The notes under the pieces are model-generated. The model saw only the letters and a program-made list of their open reading frames with translations. It had not been told where the DNA came from and did no database searches. A stretch of 64,000 nucleotides of DNA, from contig JAZRLP010000023.1 in assembly GCA_045646905.1 (NCBI GenBank), forward strand, positions 1 through 64,000, given 5' to 3'. Shown here piece after piece: positions 17,613 to 26,544 of this stretch. The position numbers and the translations under genes were made by a program. Every line of letters starts with the position of its first letter. Within the stretch, counting starts at the first letter, position 1. The DNA is from RGIG4079 sp045646905 (GTDB lineage: Bacteria > Bacteroidota > Bacteroidia > Bacteroidales > Muribaculaceae).

Positions 17613-18760
17613 AAAGTTTAATTTATCTCTTATTCACAATGTTATTGTTAACGGCTTGCCGAGAGGACAATGAGATTTTTATCCCCGAAAACACAACTGT
17701 ATCAAGCCCTGAATTTACAAGTATAACTGGTTTTTATTTGCTCAACGAAGGGAATATGGGGAGCAATAAGAGCACTCTCGACTATTACGATTGCTCTACT
17801 GGTGTATATACTCGTAACATTTATGGTTACGCTAATCCCGATGTCCCAAAAGAAATGGGTGACGTTGGCAACGATATTGCAATTTATGGGAATCGCTTGT
17901 ATGCTATCATCAACTGTTCAAATAAAATAGAAGTAATGGATGTTGCAACAGCAAAGCGTGTCGGGCAAATTGATATACCAAATTGCCGATACATTAAATT
18001 CCACAAAGGATATGCCTATGTTACATCTTATGCTGGTCCCGTTGAGATTAATCCCGATTATCAACAAATTGGATATGTTGCAAAAGTTGATACTGCTTCG
18101 TTGGAAGTCGTTGATCGTTGTTTGGTTGGGTTTCAACCCGATGGAATAGAGATAATGGGCGACAAGATTTATGTAGCCAATTCTGGGGGGTATATGGTGC
18201 CTAACTATGAGAATACCGTCTCGGTTATCGACATTAACACTTTTGAGGAAGTAGAACGAATTGACGTTGCGGTAAATCTGCATTACGTTATGGCTGATAA
18301 TCATGGTTGCCTGTGGATTTCGTCAAGAGGCGACTATTATGATACACCTTCTCGGTTATATTGCTATGATGTTCGCAAAAAACGCATGATTGCCTCTCTC
18401 GATGTACCAGTTTCGGATATGTATATCCAAGGCGATTCCATATATGCTATTAGCGCTGGGTGGAATCATTTTACATCGTCATATAATGTAACATACTCTA
18501 TCGTTGACGTCAATCTCAAGACTAAAGTTACTGATAACTTTATTACAGATGGCACTGATACTAAAATAAAAATGCCATATGGTATAGCCGTAAACCCCAT
18601 TACAAAGGAAATATATGTAACCGATGCAAAAAATTATGTCAATCCTGGTACTCTATACTGTTTTGGCAAAGATGGCATATTAAAATGGAGTGTCCGCACT
18701 GGAGATATTCCAGCACACTTCGCATTTGTAGGAGAACAAACAATAGGAAATGAACAATAA
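17609..18760 (+). CDS. btuG: BtuG-like surface lipoprotein, seven-bladed beta-propeller (DUF5074/YncE-like)
   Basis: This 383-residue protein has a lipoprotein signal with LLLTA-C (Cys17). The mature part is a YncE-like propeller with repeated blade motifs: NDIAIYGNRLYAI, YVAKVDTASLEVVDRC, DGIEIMGDKIYVANSGG, ENTVSVIDINTFEEVERID and PYGIAVNPITKEIYVTDA. In Bacteroides, BtuG proteins of this type sit on the cell surface, bind cobalamin extremely tightly and hand it to BtuB (established for B. thetaiotaomicron). Here the gene overlaps btuB by 4 bases (ATGA) under the B12 riboswitch, which strongly supports the same role. Binding itself cannot be read from the sequence. Confidence 0.88.
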   Translation: MKSLIYLLFTMLLLTACREDNEIFIPENTTVSSPEFTSITGFYLLNEGNMGSNKSTLDYYDCSTGVYTRNIYGYANPDVPKEMGDVGNDIAIYGNRLYAIINCSNKIEVMDVATAKRVGQIDIPNCRYIKFHKGYAYVTSYAGPVEINPDYQQIGYVAKVDTASLEVVDRCLVGFQPDGIEIMGDKIYVANSGGYMVPNYENTVSVIDINTFEEVERIDVAVNLHYVMADNHGCLWISSRGDYYDTPSRLYCYDVRKKRMIASLDVPVSDMYIQGDSIYAISAGWNHFTSSYNVTYSIVDVNLKTKVTDNFITDGTDTKIKMPYGIAVNPITKEIYVTDAKNYVNPGTLYCFGKDGILKWSVRTGDIPAHFAFVGEQTIGNEQ

Positions 18761-18772
18761 AACTTTATAAGT

Positions 18773-19852
18773 ATGAAAAAATTTACATTTACATTAGGTG
18801 TGATTGCTATTGCTTTTTCGGTTAAGGCAAACAGTCCTTATATCACCAAAGTGTATGATTTCTTGCCAGCTCCAGGGCAATTTATCAACACAATGCCCGA
18901 ATATGAGGAAGGTGACACCAAGGCTACTATTTTAACTAAAGTTGAAGAACAGATTTGTGGTAACGATGACGACGGAGCAACTCCCGGCATGATTTCACTC
19001 GGTGCATATGGAGGTTATGTCGTGTTCGGTTTTGACCATCCAGTTGTCAATGTAGCCAACGAGTATGATTTCAAGATTTATGGGAATGCGTTTAAATCAA
19101 ACCAAGCATCTGATGGTGGCAGTTGTGAGCCAGGCATCGTAATGGTGAGTCAAGACATAAATAAGAATGGATTGCCCGATGATGAATGGTACGAACTTGC
19201 AGGATGTGAATATGCAAAACCTGAAACCATACGAAAATATAAAATCACTTACACCAAACCTGATGACAATAGAGCTATCGGTGCCGACCCCGACCCTAAT
19301 AACAAATACATATGCGACCGCACTTATGTTAAGTGGGCAGATAATCAAAACGAGACTGGATATGTGACACGTAACGTTTATCACCGTCAATCTTATTGGC
19401 CCTTGTGGATAGATGATACCGAAATTTCATTTGAAGGTTCTCTTCTTGCCGATAATGCTTATGATCAAAGTGGAAATGGCTCTTACTATGTTCTGAAATT
19501 TTACGATTGGGGATATGTTGACAATCAACCGAATGCTGATGATCCTGGATTCAAAATTGATTGGGCTGTTGATGCCGATGGCAACTCCGTTACACTCTCT
19601 TATATCGATTTTATAAAGGTATATAGCGCGGTAAACCAATGTTGTGGTTGGATTGGGGAAACATCTACCGAAATTTGTGGAGGTGAAGACCTACACCCTA
19701 ATGCAGTGATATCATCAGGCATTGAAAATGTGATAGATGATGATTCTGCTCCAATAGAATATTACAATCTGCACGGCATTAAGGTTATGAACCCTAAAAA
19801 CGGGATTTTCATCAAAAAACAAGGCTCTAAAACATCTAAAATTATTTTATAA
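18773..19852 (+). CDS. Secreted cell-surface protein of the B12 locus with C-terminal sorting-like tail
   Basis: This 359-residue protein has a signal peptide (about 1-19) and no lipobox. The mature part begins NSPYITKVYDFLPAPGQFIN and contains GGYVVFGFDHPVVN, FKIYGNAFKSNQ and GGSCEPGIVMVSQDINKNG, a family met repeatedly beside BtuB/BtuG genes in Bacteroidales. NKNGLPDDEW resembles a calcium loop (DxNxNxxxD type). The C-terminus, IEYYNLHGIKVMNPKNGIF then IKKQGSKTSKIIL, is a short tail common on exported proteins in this order and nearly the same as that of the next gene. It probably helps capture or present corrinoids outside the cell; the biochemical role is not evident. Confidence 0.8.
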   Translation: MKKFTFTLGVIAIAFSVKANSPYITKVYDFLPAPGQFINTMPEYEEGDTKATILTKVEEQICGNDDDGATPGMISLGAYGGYVVFGFDHPVVNVANEYDFKIYGNAFKSNQASDGGSCEPGIVMVSQDINKNGLPDDEWYELAGCEYAKPETIRKYKITYTKPDDNRAIGADPDPNNKYICDRTYVKWADNQNETGYVTRNVYHRQSYWPLWIDDTEISFEGSLLADNAYDQSGNGSYYVLKFYDWGYVDNQPNADDPGFKIDWAVDADGNSVTLSYIDFIKVYSAVNQCCGWIGETSTEICGGEDLHPNAVISSGIENVIDDDSAPIEYYNLHGIKVMNPKNGIFIKKQGSKTSKIIL

Positions 19853-19872
19853 ACTCACAAAATATTACAACA

Positions 19873-21552
19873 ATGAAAAAGATTTCTTTTCTAATGGCAT
19901 ATATTGCTACAGCATTTTTGAGTATGGCACAATACTCTAATGGCGCATTTTTATTAACCGAAGGACAACTCGGCTCATCTTCTGGTGGTCTATTTTGGTT
20001 AAATCCTGAAAATAACGTTTTCAGTTCATCATCAGTATCTCAATCACAATTTGGCGAAACATCGCAATTTGCAACAATCTATGGGGATAAGATTTTCGTA
20101 ACCTCTAAACAAGCCGGTACATATGGTGGTGGGCTTTTTACAATAGCAGATGCTAAAACAACTCAAAGCCAAACTACATTCAGTTCTTTGCTAAACGACG
20201 GACATAACTATGACGGACGAGCGTTTTGTGGTGTTGACGAAACTAAAGGTTACTTGGGCACATCAAATGGCATCTTTGTGATTGACATAATTGACAATAA
20301 AATAGTCAAATTTATCGATGGAACAGAATGTGGCTATAAGCCTGGGGAAGTCATTAATGGCGGTTATTATCAATATGATGTTTATGCTCATCAGATTGGT
20401 TCAATGGTTAGAGTAGGTAATTTTGTATTTGCATCACAGCAAAATCGTGGAATTCATGTAATTGATATTGAAACCGACGAAATTGTCTATACAATTTCAG
20501 AATATTTTGATTTGACTGCAGATGATGGCAGTGAAGGGCCTAAAGCATTAGACGGCTCTTTTGGCGAATTGGCACTCTCTAAAGACGGAATGCTTTGGAC
20601 TACAATTTGCGACTATGAAAACTACTCCTACGAGCATCATCCTGAACAAAATAAATTAGTGCTTATCGATCCTATTATATGTGAAGCTATAGCATTTCCT
20701 ATCGAAAGTAAAATCTCGGTGGCTTGGTCAACATGGCGATATGGGATGATGCAAGCTTGCAATTACACAAATCGAATTCTGTGGAAAGATGTTTGTTATA
20801 CCGAATGGGATTGGAATACATTCGAACAAATATCAGTAGGGAAACCTCAAATTTGCTATTTTGACATAGATAATGGCGAAGAAGGTGTGTTTGTTGATGT
20901 GTCAGAAATTAACCCCAATTATTCAATTTATGCAGGATTTAGCATAGACCCCGAAACTGATAATGTGTACGTTCCTGTATCGAGCAATGCTGGTTACGGA
21001 CCTTGGTATTTATTGGTATTTAATCCTCAAGGGGAACTTATTGGCGAGCCTATTCAAATTCCTATTGGCGAATGGAGCGACTATCCGGCAATGGTTTTGT
21101 TTACCGATGACTATGCTCCCGAATTTAACATAGAAGACACACAAATTCTTAAGAAAGGTATTACTCCAAACGGATATACAGTAAGATTACCAAAATCTGA
21201 ATTAGTATCAGATAAAGACAATCTTAATGTAAGCATTACCCTTGATGTGGAATTTACTGATTGCACGGCAAGCAACTACTCTTATGCAATAACAGAATCG
21301 AATGAATTAGAACTTTGGTTGCTCGACAGCGGTCAGGCTACAGTCAAGCTAAAAGCCCATTCTAATGGCAAAACAACAGAGAAAGAAATATCTCTATTAA
21401 CAGAAGACCTTTCAACTTCTATTGAATTAGTTGATTCTGACAACAATGCTCCTGTTGAATATTTCAATATGCAAGGTGTAAAAGTTAAAAATCCCACAAA
21501 TGGAGTTTATATAAAGAAACAAGGCTCTAAAATTACTAAAGTAATAATTTAG
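19873..21552 (+). CDS. Secreted DUF5074-like beta-propeller protein of the B12 locus
   Basis: This 559-residue protein has a signal peptide ending SMAQ at residue 19-20 and no lipidation Cys. The first ~400 residues are a DUF5074/BtuG-related propeller, with NGAFLLTEGQLGSSSGGLFW, ATIYGDKIFVTSKQAG, NRGIHVIDIETDEIVY and FSIDPETDNVYVPVSS. An Ig-like segment (about 425-520) and the sorting-like tail VEYFNMQGVKVKNPTNGVY follow. It is a second, non-lipidated paralogue of the BtuG-like gene two positions upstream, so it may be a released or differently anchored corrinoid binder. A vestige of another sorting tail lies right after its stop. Confidence 0.8.
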   Translation: MKKISFLMAYIATAFLSMAQYSNGAFLLTEGQLGSSSGGLFWLNPENNVFSSSSVSQSQFGETSQFATIYGDKIFVTSKQAGTYGGGLFTIADAKTTQSQTTFSSLLNDGHNYDGRAFCGVDETKGYLGTSNGIFVIDIIDNKIVKFIDGTECGYKPGEVINGGYYQYDVYAHQIGSMVRVGNFVFASQQNRGIHVIDIETDEIVYTISEYFDLTADDGSEGPKALDGSFGELALSKDGMLWTTICDYENYSYEHHPEQNKLVLIDPIICEAIAFPIESKISVAWSTWRYGMMQACNYTNRILWKDVCYTEWDWNTFEQISVGKPQICYFDIDNGEEGVFVDVSEINPNYSIYAGFSIDPETDNVYVPVSSNAGYGPWYLLVFNPQGELIGEPIQIPIGEWSDYPAMVLFTDDYAPEFNIEDTQILKKGITPNGYTVRLPKSELVSDKDNLNVSITLDVEFTDCTASNYSYAITESNELELWLLDSGQATVKLKAHSNGKTTEKEISLLTEDLSTSIELVDSDNNAPVEYFNMQGVKVKNPTNGVYIKKQGSKITKVII

Positions 21553-21638
21553 CAGTTCCATTAAACCTCAATAACGGCATTTATTTTGTAGTTACTGATA
21601 ACCAAAAATACAAAAATTGCCATAAAATAAGGGATTAA
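21552..21638 (+). pseudogene. Vestigial C-terminal sorting-domain fragment
   Basis: In the +1 frame relative to the gene just upstream, 28 codons read AVPLNLNNGIYFVVTDNQKY followed by KNCHKIRD and a stop. NNGIYFV.. followed by a basic end is the typical last strand of a Por/T9SS-type C-terminal sorting domain. It has no start codon and no gene in front, so it looks like the remains of an older C-terminus or of a lost neighbouring gene. Confidence 0.45.
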
Positions 21639-21697
21639 TCTCGTCACGAAAAAAATGCGAGACTTAATTACATGTGTCGCGCTTTGTTATCTCACCC

Positions 21698-21728
21698 TTT
21701 GCATTTTTAATTATAAATCGTAAATTTG
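21698..21728 (+). promoter_or_regulatory. Promoter of the small membrane protein gene
   Basis: TTTG (21698-21701), 19 bases, TAAATTTG (21721-21728): a perfect consensus spacing. It supports the short gene starting at 21763 as real. Confidence 0.72.
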
Positions 21729-21762
21729 CAACTAAAACGCAAAATCATAAATTAATATAACA

Positions 21763-21957
21763 ATGTCTAAAATAGTTACAACATTTAGGAGGTATAAAGA
21801 ACCAATTTTCAACACCCTTTCGGCTATACTATGCTTAATTATCATTTATGAGTCATTGTTTGTTGAAATTCGCTATTGGCGTGTAGCAATTTTTGGAATT
21901 CTCTTAATATCTAACATTGCCGACCTTATTCTTTTTTGGAAAAATAAATCAAAATAG
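21763..21957 (+). CDS. Small two-helix membrane protein, unknown function
   Basis: The product has 64 residues, with a basic N-terminus (TTFRRYKEP) and two predicted membrane helices, TLSAILCLIIIYESLFV (about 18-34) and VAIFGILLISNIADLILFW (about 41-59), closed by KNKSK. I do not recognise the family. A consensus promoter 35 bases upstream and a clean ATG argue that it is expressed. It stands between the B12 operon and ilvE and shows no link in sequence to either. Confidence 0.65.
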   Translation: MSKIVTTFRRYKEPIFNTLSAILCLIIIYESLFVEIRYWRVAIFGILLISNIADLILFWKNKSK

Positions 21958-22044
21958 GTTATTTGATGCATTTTTTGCCACTAAACGACGATATTTCGTG
22001 ATATTTTGCTAAATTTGCAGTAAAATAAATAACACATAATAATT

Positions 22045-23067
22045 ATGACACAAGAATTAGACTGGGGCAACCTATCATTTGGATATATCCCCACCGACTA
22101 CAATGTACGCTGTTACTATAAAGATGGCAAATGGGGCGAAATTGAAGAATCAACCTCTGAGTCAATCAACATACACATGGCATCTACATGCCTCCACTAT
22201 GGTCAAGAAATCTTTGAAGGATTGAAGGCCTTCCGTGGCAAAGACGGCAAAGTGCGCATCTTCCGCCTTGAAGAAAATGCTAAACGCATCATCACTTCGG
22301 CCGAAGGTATTAAGATGCAACCTATCCCCGTAGAACTTTTCTGCGACATGGTGAAACGCGTAGTAAAACTCAACGAACGCTTCGTTCCACCCTACGGCAG
22401 TGGAGCATCACTCTACATTCGTCCACTTGAAATCGGTATTTCGGCACAAGTTGGCGTGAAACCATCAAGCGAATACCTTTTCCTTGTTCTTGTTACACCA
22501 GTAGGGCCATACTTCAAAGGTGGATTTAAGAACACCAACATCTGCATCATGCGCGAATTTGACCGCGTAGCACCTAAAGGTACTGGTCGTTGGAAAGTGG
22601 GTGGCAACTATGCTGCAAGTCTTGAAGCCGGCGAAAAGGCACACGAACTTGGATATTCGGCAGTGCTTTATCTCGACCCAAAAGAAAAGAAATATATCGA
22701 CGAATGCGGCCCTGCCAACTTCTTGGCAATCAAAGATGGCAAATATATCACTCCAGCATCTGAATCGATTCTCCCTTCAATCACCAATATGAGTCTGCAA
22801 CAAATTGCTAAAGACATGGGCATTGAGGTAGAATGTCGTCAAATTCCTCTTGAAGAACTCGAAACAATTCAAGAAGCCGCTGCTTGTGGCACTGCTGCTG
22901 TGGCATCACCTATCGGTGAAATCCACGACCTTGACCTCGACAAGAAATATATTATCTCTAAGAATGGCGAACCTGGACCAGTTGTGACTGCACTTTACAA
23001 CAAACTCCGTGGCATTCAACTTGGCGAGGAAGAAGATATTCACGGTTGGAACACAATCGTTGAATAA
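22045..23067 (+). CDS. ilvE: Branched-chain amino acid aminotransferase
   Basis: This 340-residue PLP enzyme of fold type IV interconverts branched-chain 2-keto acids and Val, Leu or Ile with glutamate. It is the BCAT form nearer to eukaryotic enzymes: SESINIHMASTCLHYGQEIF near residue 35, the PLP lysine in GRWKVGGNYAASLEAG (about 183-198) and the substrate-loop region YIDECGPANFLAI. It completes the pathway of the ilv operon 7 kb upstream but is transcribed separately. A -7 box TAAATTTG lies at 22010-22017, without a clear -33 element. Confidence 0.96.
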   Translation: MTQELDWGNLSFGYIPTDYNVRCYYKDGKWGEIEESTSESINIHMASTCLHYGQEIFEGLKAFRGKDGKVRIFRLEENAKRIITSAEGIKMQPIPVELFCDMVKRVVKLNERFVPPYGSGASLYIRPLEIGISAQVGVKPSSEYLFLVLVTPVGPYFKGGFKNTNICIMREFDRVAPKGTGRWKVGGNYAASLEAGEKAHELGYSAVLYLDPKEKKYIDECGPANFLAIKDGKYITPASESILPSITNMSLQQIAKDMGIEVECRQIPLEELETIQEAAACGTAAVASPIGEIHDLDLDKKYIISKNGEPGPVVTALYNKLRGIQLGEEEDIHGWNTIVE

Positions 23068-23100
23068 TTGAGAATTGAAAGTTGAGAATTAATTTTCAAT
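23067..23100. repeat. Short A/T-rich intergenic repeat, copy 2
   Basis: TTGAGAATTGAAAGTTGAGA and on into ATTAATTTTC, nearly the same as the run after ilvD (10873-10903). It fills the gap between ilvE and the HD hydrolase gene. Confidence 0.45.
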
Positions 23101-23107
23101 TATCCTA

Positions 23108-23644
23108 ATGACTTATCAAGAAATCATAGATAAATATTATCCCGTAGGCACTCAGTGCCGCGGGATTTTTTTACAACACAGCCGTCAAGTGGCCGACAAA
23201 GCCCTTGAAATTGCTCGTCGTTGCAATCTTGACATTCCGTTAGATATAGTTGAGACAGTAGCAATGCTTCATGATATAGGCATTTTCCTAACAAATGCCC
23301 CCGACATTGATTGCCATGGTTCGGAACATTACATTTGTCATGGAATTCTTGGCGCTGAACTCTTGCGCAAAGAGGGTTTTGATGAGGAGATTGCGCGCGT
23401 AGCCGAACGACACACCGGGGCTGGCCTCACCATCGACGACATTGACCGCCAACAACTACCCTTGCCACGCAAAGACTATTTACCCGAAACGATGCTCGAA
23501 AAACTCATTTGCTATGCCGACAAATTCTTCTCAAAAAGTGGCACAATGCAACAAAAGCCCCTCGACCGAGTAAGAGCATCAATGTCCCGCCACTCAGCCG
23601 ACAGCCTCACCCGCTTCGACGAGTTACACGATTTATTTAAATAG
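23108..23644 (+). CDS. HD-domain metal-dependent phosphohydrolase
   Basis: The product has 178 residues. It is an HD-superfamily protein: the first metal-binding His in FLQHSRQVADKALEIARR (near residue 22), the HD pair in VAMLHDIGIF (about 56-57), a further His in HYICHGILGAELLRKEGF and a distal His in AERHTGAGL. This pattern suits small HDIG hydrolases acting on nucleotides or phosphate esters in the cytoplasm. The substrate cannot be told. It follows ilvE by 40 bases on the same strand and converges with lptD, whose stop is 17 bases away. Confidence 0.85.
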   Translation: MTYQEIIDKYYPVGTQCRGIFLQHSRQVADKALEIARRCNLDIPLDIVETVAMLHDIGIFLTNAPDIDCHGSEHYICHGILGAELLRKEGFDEEIARVAERHTGAGLTIDDIDRQQLPLPRKDYLPETMLEKLICYADKFFSKSGTMQQKPLDRVRASMSRHSADSLTRFDELHDLFK

Positions 23645-23660
23645 GTTGATTATTTGCGCT

Positions 23661-26357
23661 CTAATACCATGTCACGCCATTAGATGACGATGAGCGTTTG
23701 TTATACTTAAGATCAGAGAGCATTGCCGATTTAACAGCAATGTTGAAGGTATAGGATTTATATGGGCCTACTGGCACAAAGCTTGCTCGCATCGTGAAGC
23801 AGTGCAAGTCGCGCGACAGATTACAATTCATATATGCAAGTTTGCCTGTATCAAAATTAAAACTTGCCGTAAATCCAAAATTCCAATTCTTGGTGGGGCG
23901 TATATTCCCCGAGAAGCTCAAGTTTTGCGTTATTTTACCCTTATACTCAAGTTTTTCTTTATCAAACTGACCATAGCCATAACTTATCGAATAATTCATG
24001 GTTAAGTTCCATGGCACAGTCCATTTCATATAACCTTCATCGTCAGTGGCCACATCGCTTTTCTTTTTAGAGAAGGGCGAACGACTTTCGTCTTCGGTCG
24101 ATGAGTCATCATCGGCCATTTCATCATCGGGAGTCTCTTCATCGCCTGCAACACTTCCATCACCTTTTTTCTTGCGCTTAAATGTGTCGTTGTTGAATGT
24201 ATAAGAGAACGATGTACCTGTACTTGACAATCGGCCCCAGCCTTTACCTGCTTCCCAGCGAGGTATATTTACACGCACTGGATTGCCATACTCATTTAAC
24301 TGATAGGTGTAAACATCCCACACAGCCGATAAGTTAAGATTGAAATTCTTCACTAATCGAAGGTTGATTGAGGTATTGAGGTTACTCCAATTTAACGAGT
24401 CGGCAGCGAAGTTATAACTTTGCGAGATGGTAAAGTTCTCAATCAATGAAATCTTCTTTTCGCCTATGCTATCATTATCACTCCTCACTTTCATTTCAAG
24501 GTTGTTGGCCAACGACACCGATATTGCCCCTGTTTTTCCTTGTCCGGGCACGCCAAATAGGCTATTGGGGAACAACGAATATTTCCTTGTTTGCTCTTTG
24601 CCATTCACATCGACATAACTATAACTATCATAATAGCCAAAGAAACTTGATGAGAAGTCGGGCGCACCAGTAAATGTGATTGTAGGAGTCAATACATGTC
24701 GTATCATTTTCACCTTTTTACCCAAGAATGGCAATGGCTGGTAGAAACCATAAATCTTGGTATCGAGCGACATCGACGCCGAGAAATCCCACACATTGTA
24801 GAAATTATATACGGTATCGCACACCTCGGCTGCCGCATTGGGATCCCATTGACGACGCACCTTGTTGGTATACATGCGGTCGGTAAGCGAAATTTGTGGC
24901 GTGAAATTGATATATTTAAACAAGTTGAATGTGGCCGAAATGGGCACCGAATGGCGCATTCCGTTTCGCCAATCTTTCACCAGATTCTTATTAAAAAATT
25001 CATCTTGTTTAGCAGTCAACGAGTTTTGGAATTGGCCCGAATATGACATTCTAATTTTTTCATACCACTTCTCCTCACCCACAGCGCGTTTTCGCTTAAA
25101 TGGATACACCTGCGACATTGATATAGTGAAGTTGGGGAACGACACGCTCAAGGTAGAGTCTTGTGTGCGTTGAGCCACATTGAGAGTTGTTGACAACGAC
25201 CATTTTGACTGTGGGAAACGATAGGTTAAATTCACCGAACTACTTTTGGTATTTTCGGTAAATGCATTGCTATAATAACTATTCAAGTCGTTACGCGAAT
25301 ACCCACTTGTAGTGAAGTTTACACTTGCCGAGAAGTTTAGATTGGGGTTAGCTTTAGAGTCTTGCGAATGTTGCCAAAGAACCTGGAAGTTGGTTTGTTT
25401 TGAGTAGTCGGGCATCCCTTTATCGCCATAAACCGATTTGAGATAACTAATGTTGAAATTACCCGAAAATTTATATCGCTTCACATAATTTGACCGCGCT
25501 TGCAATCCCCACGAACCCTTTGTATAAAGTTCGCCAGTAAGCGCCAAGTCAATATTATCGTTTATTGCAAAGTAATATCCCCCATCGCGCAAATAAAATC
25601 CTCGTTGATAGTCTTCGCCAAATGTTGGCACCAATATACCCGAAGAATATTTTTTTGAAAATGGGAAATAGCCAAAAGGCACTGCCAACGGCAATGGCAA
25701 TCCCGAGAGCACCATATATGCCGGACCGGTCACAATATCTTGATTGGGACGCACCTTGGCTTGAGTTAATTGGAAATAGAAGTGAGGACAATCGTGTTGA
25801 TCACAAGTTGTATAACGACCATTCTTGATGTAATAGGTATCATCTTCCATTTTTTTAGTCTCACCACCAGTGAGATAACCCTCTCCCTGCTCGGTAATAA
25901 CATTTGTGATATACCCTCTCTTCGACTTGAAGTTATACTTCATCGTTTCGGTTTCATAAGTGGCTCCACCCTCATCAAACACAGGCTTCCCAACCCATTC
26001 TCCCAATGAATCTTTTCGCCCCACTGCATACACGAGGCTATTTTTCATATCCATATCGATTTGGTCGGCATCAAGTTTGAGTTTTCCATATGTCACAGCA
26101 CCTTTGCCATACATATAAACCCTATTATCGCCCGTCATCACAATCGAATCTTGTGATGAGAAAACCACCTGATTATCCAAATCAACCTTTACTCGACGAA
26201 TGCGCGACTTTTGTGTCGTGTCGAATGGTGCCACGCTCTCTTTTTTGACAATAGAATCAACACCGATGGCATCAACCTCATTTTTAGGCGATTGCGCACC
26301 GACATTAAATGCCAATAACATCAACAAAATTAATATATAGAATTGAGAGCGTCTCAA
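23661..26357 (-). CDS. lptD: LPS-assembly outer-membrane protein LptD
   Basis: This 898-residue protein starts with a signal peptide (about 1-22, ending VGAQ). An OstA/LptA-like N-terminal domain follows (about 50-190, with DSIVMTGDNRVYMYGKGAVTYG and LDADQIDMDMKNSLVYA), then a large barrel beginning near PYGYFPFSKKYSSGILVP-like sequence. It inserts lipopolysaccharide or lipooligosaccharide into the outer leaflet. Two cysteines (TTCDQHDCPHF, about residues 186-191) sit at the junction. A very acidic, Ser-rich loop (GDEETPDDEMADDDSSTED, about residue 730) lies near the C-terminus and is probably exposed. A -7 box TATCTTTG is present on the minus strand at 26386-26393. Confidence 0.9.
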   Translation of the reverse strand: MRRSQFYILILLMLLAFNVGAQSPKNEVDAIGVDSIVKKESVAPFDTTQKSRIRRVKVDLDNQVVFSSQDSIVMTGDNRVYMYGKGAVTYGKLKLDADQIDMDMKNSLVYAVGRKDSLGEWVGKPVFDEGGATYETETMKYNFKSKRGYITNVITEQGEGYLTGGETKKMEDDTYYIKNGRYTTCDQHDCPHFYFQLTQAKVRPNQDIVTGPAYMVLSGLPLPLAVPFGYFPFSKKYSSGILVPTFGEDYQRGFYLRDGGYYFAINDNIDLALTGELYTKGSWGLQARSNYVKRYKFSGNFNISYLKSVYGDKGMPDYSKQTNFQVLWQHSQDSKANPNLNFSASVNFTTSGYSRNDLNSYYSNAFTENTKSSSVNLTYRFPQSKWSLSTTLNVAQRTQDSTLSVSFPNFTISMSQVYPFKRKRAVGEEKWYEKIRMSYSGQFQNSLTAKQDEFFNKNLVKDWRNGMRHSVPISATFNLFKYINFTPQISLTDRMYTNKVRRQWDPNAAAEVCDTVYNFYNVWDFSASMSLDTKIYGFYQPLPFLGKKVKMIRHVLTPTITFTGAPDFSSSFFGYYDSYSYVDVNGKEQTRKYSLFPNSLFGVPGQGKTGAISVSLANNLEMKVRSDNDSIGEKKISLIENFTISQSYNFAADSLNWSNLNTSINLRLVKNFNLNLSAVWDVYTYQLNEYGNPVRVNIPRWEAGKGWGRLSSTGTSFSYTFNNDTFKRKKKGDGSVAGDEETPDDEMADDDSSTEDESRSPFSKKKSDVATDDEGYMKWTVPWNLTMNYSISYGYGQFDKEKLEYKGKITQNLSFSGNIRPTKNWNFGFTASFNFDTGKLAYMNCNLSRDLHCFTMRASFVPVGPYKSYTFNIAVKSAMLSDLKYNKRSSSSNGVTWY

Positions 26358-26385
26358 AAGTTTAATTCACTTTATTTCAAAATGC

Positions 26386-26393
26386 AAAGATAG
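26386..26393 (-). promoter_or_regulatory. -7 element of a probable lptD promoter
   Basis: TATCTTTG on the minus strand, 29 bases before the lptD start. No good TTTG is found at the expected -33 distance, so this is a partial match. Confidence 0.4.
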
Positions 26394-26544
26394 TAAATCG
26401 TAAGGGATTAGACCTCATATTTACCCCTTTTTAACTTGATTATAGATTTTACAACCTAAAAATACAATCGAGAAAATCATTTCGCTTTCCTACGCCACAC
26501 ATTAACTGTGCCTAATATGCTTATGCGTGAGCAATTAGCCTGGA

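Noticed and set aside
21632..21672. TTAATCTCG/CGAGACTTAA inverted repeat as terminator of the B12 operon
   Set aside because: The arms are imperfect and no T run follows; it may be chance, so it was not listed as a feature.
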